Below are positions 5,716 to 5,716 of a DNA stretch of 5,716 nucleotides, piece by piece (position 1 is the first letter of the stretch; every line of letters begins with the position of its first letter). Made by a program: the position numbers and the translations under genes. The stretch covers positions 1 to 5,716 of the forward strand of contig CAYLWW010000082.1 of the NCBI GenBank assembly GCA_964387585.1. Reading direction: 5' to 3'. This DNA is from CAYLWW01 sp964387585 (GTDB lineage: Bacteria > Pseudomonadota > Alphaproteobacteria > Rickettsiales > Midichloriaceae). The notes under the pieces were generated by a model, which ran no database searches, was not told where the DNA came from, and worked only from the letters and a program-made list of their open reading frames with translations.

Positions 5716-5716
5716 G

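Overview
The window is AT-rich, bacterial and coding-dense, and every supportable gene lies on the minus strand, so it reads from right to left. The low-GC sequence, a Sel1/TPR-type solenoid protein, a Gram-negative outer-membrane beta-barrel protein and a tandem family of unrecognised proteins together suggest an accessory region of a host-associated or intracellular Gram-negative bacterium (Rickettsiales-, Holosporales- or Legionellales-like lifestyle). That is inference: no marker gene here fixes the taxon. A run of exactly 100 Ns (1414-1513) marks a draft-assembly gap inside a tandem-repeat gene.

Layout, right to left. At 5647-5715 there may be the last 22 codons of a gene entering from outside. 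A promoter-bearing spacer follows, then a 276-aa protein of unknown family (4691-5521). Next is a ~110-bp spacer, then a shorter 227-aa paralogue (3897-4580), then a second, closely similar ~114-bp spacer, then a 566-aa TPR/Sel1-like repeat protein (2082-3782). A hairpin over its stop codon and a GC-rich intrinsic-terminator-like hairpin (1957-1991) close that block. The last gene starts at 1853. It encodes a signal peptide, Cys-containing ~35-aa repeats, the assembly gap, 13-aa acidic tandem repeats (39-bp DNA units), a periplasmic-type linker and a C-terminal beta-barrel ending in Phe (stop at 74-76). Its reading frame is open all the way from the gap to the stop, so a 184-residue call starting at position 628 would be a severe truncation.

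The most notable structure is a duplicated cassette at 3772-3906 and 4570-4700. Each copy carries a hairpin centred on the upstream gene's stop codon, a G6 run, a long inverted repeat laid over a good sigma70-like promoter, and the first codons (Met-His-Ser) of the next gene. The copies share 37 consecutive identical intergenic bases. One copy drives the short paralogue and the other drives the unrelated TPR gene. The simplest history is tandem duplication of a gene-plus-promoter unit that also placed the TPR gene under the same control. The three genes may therefore be co-regulated, but their joint function cannot be read from the sequence.
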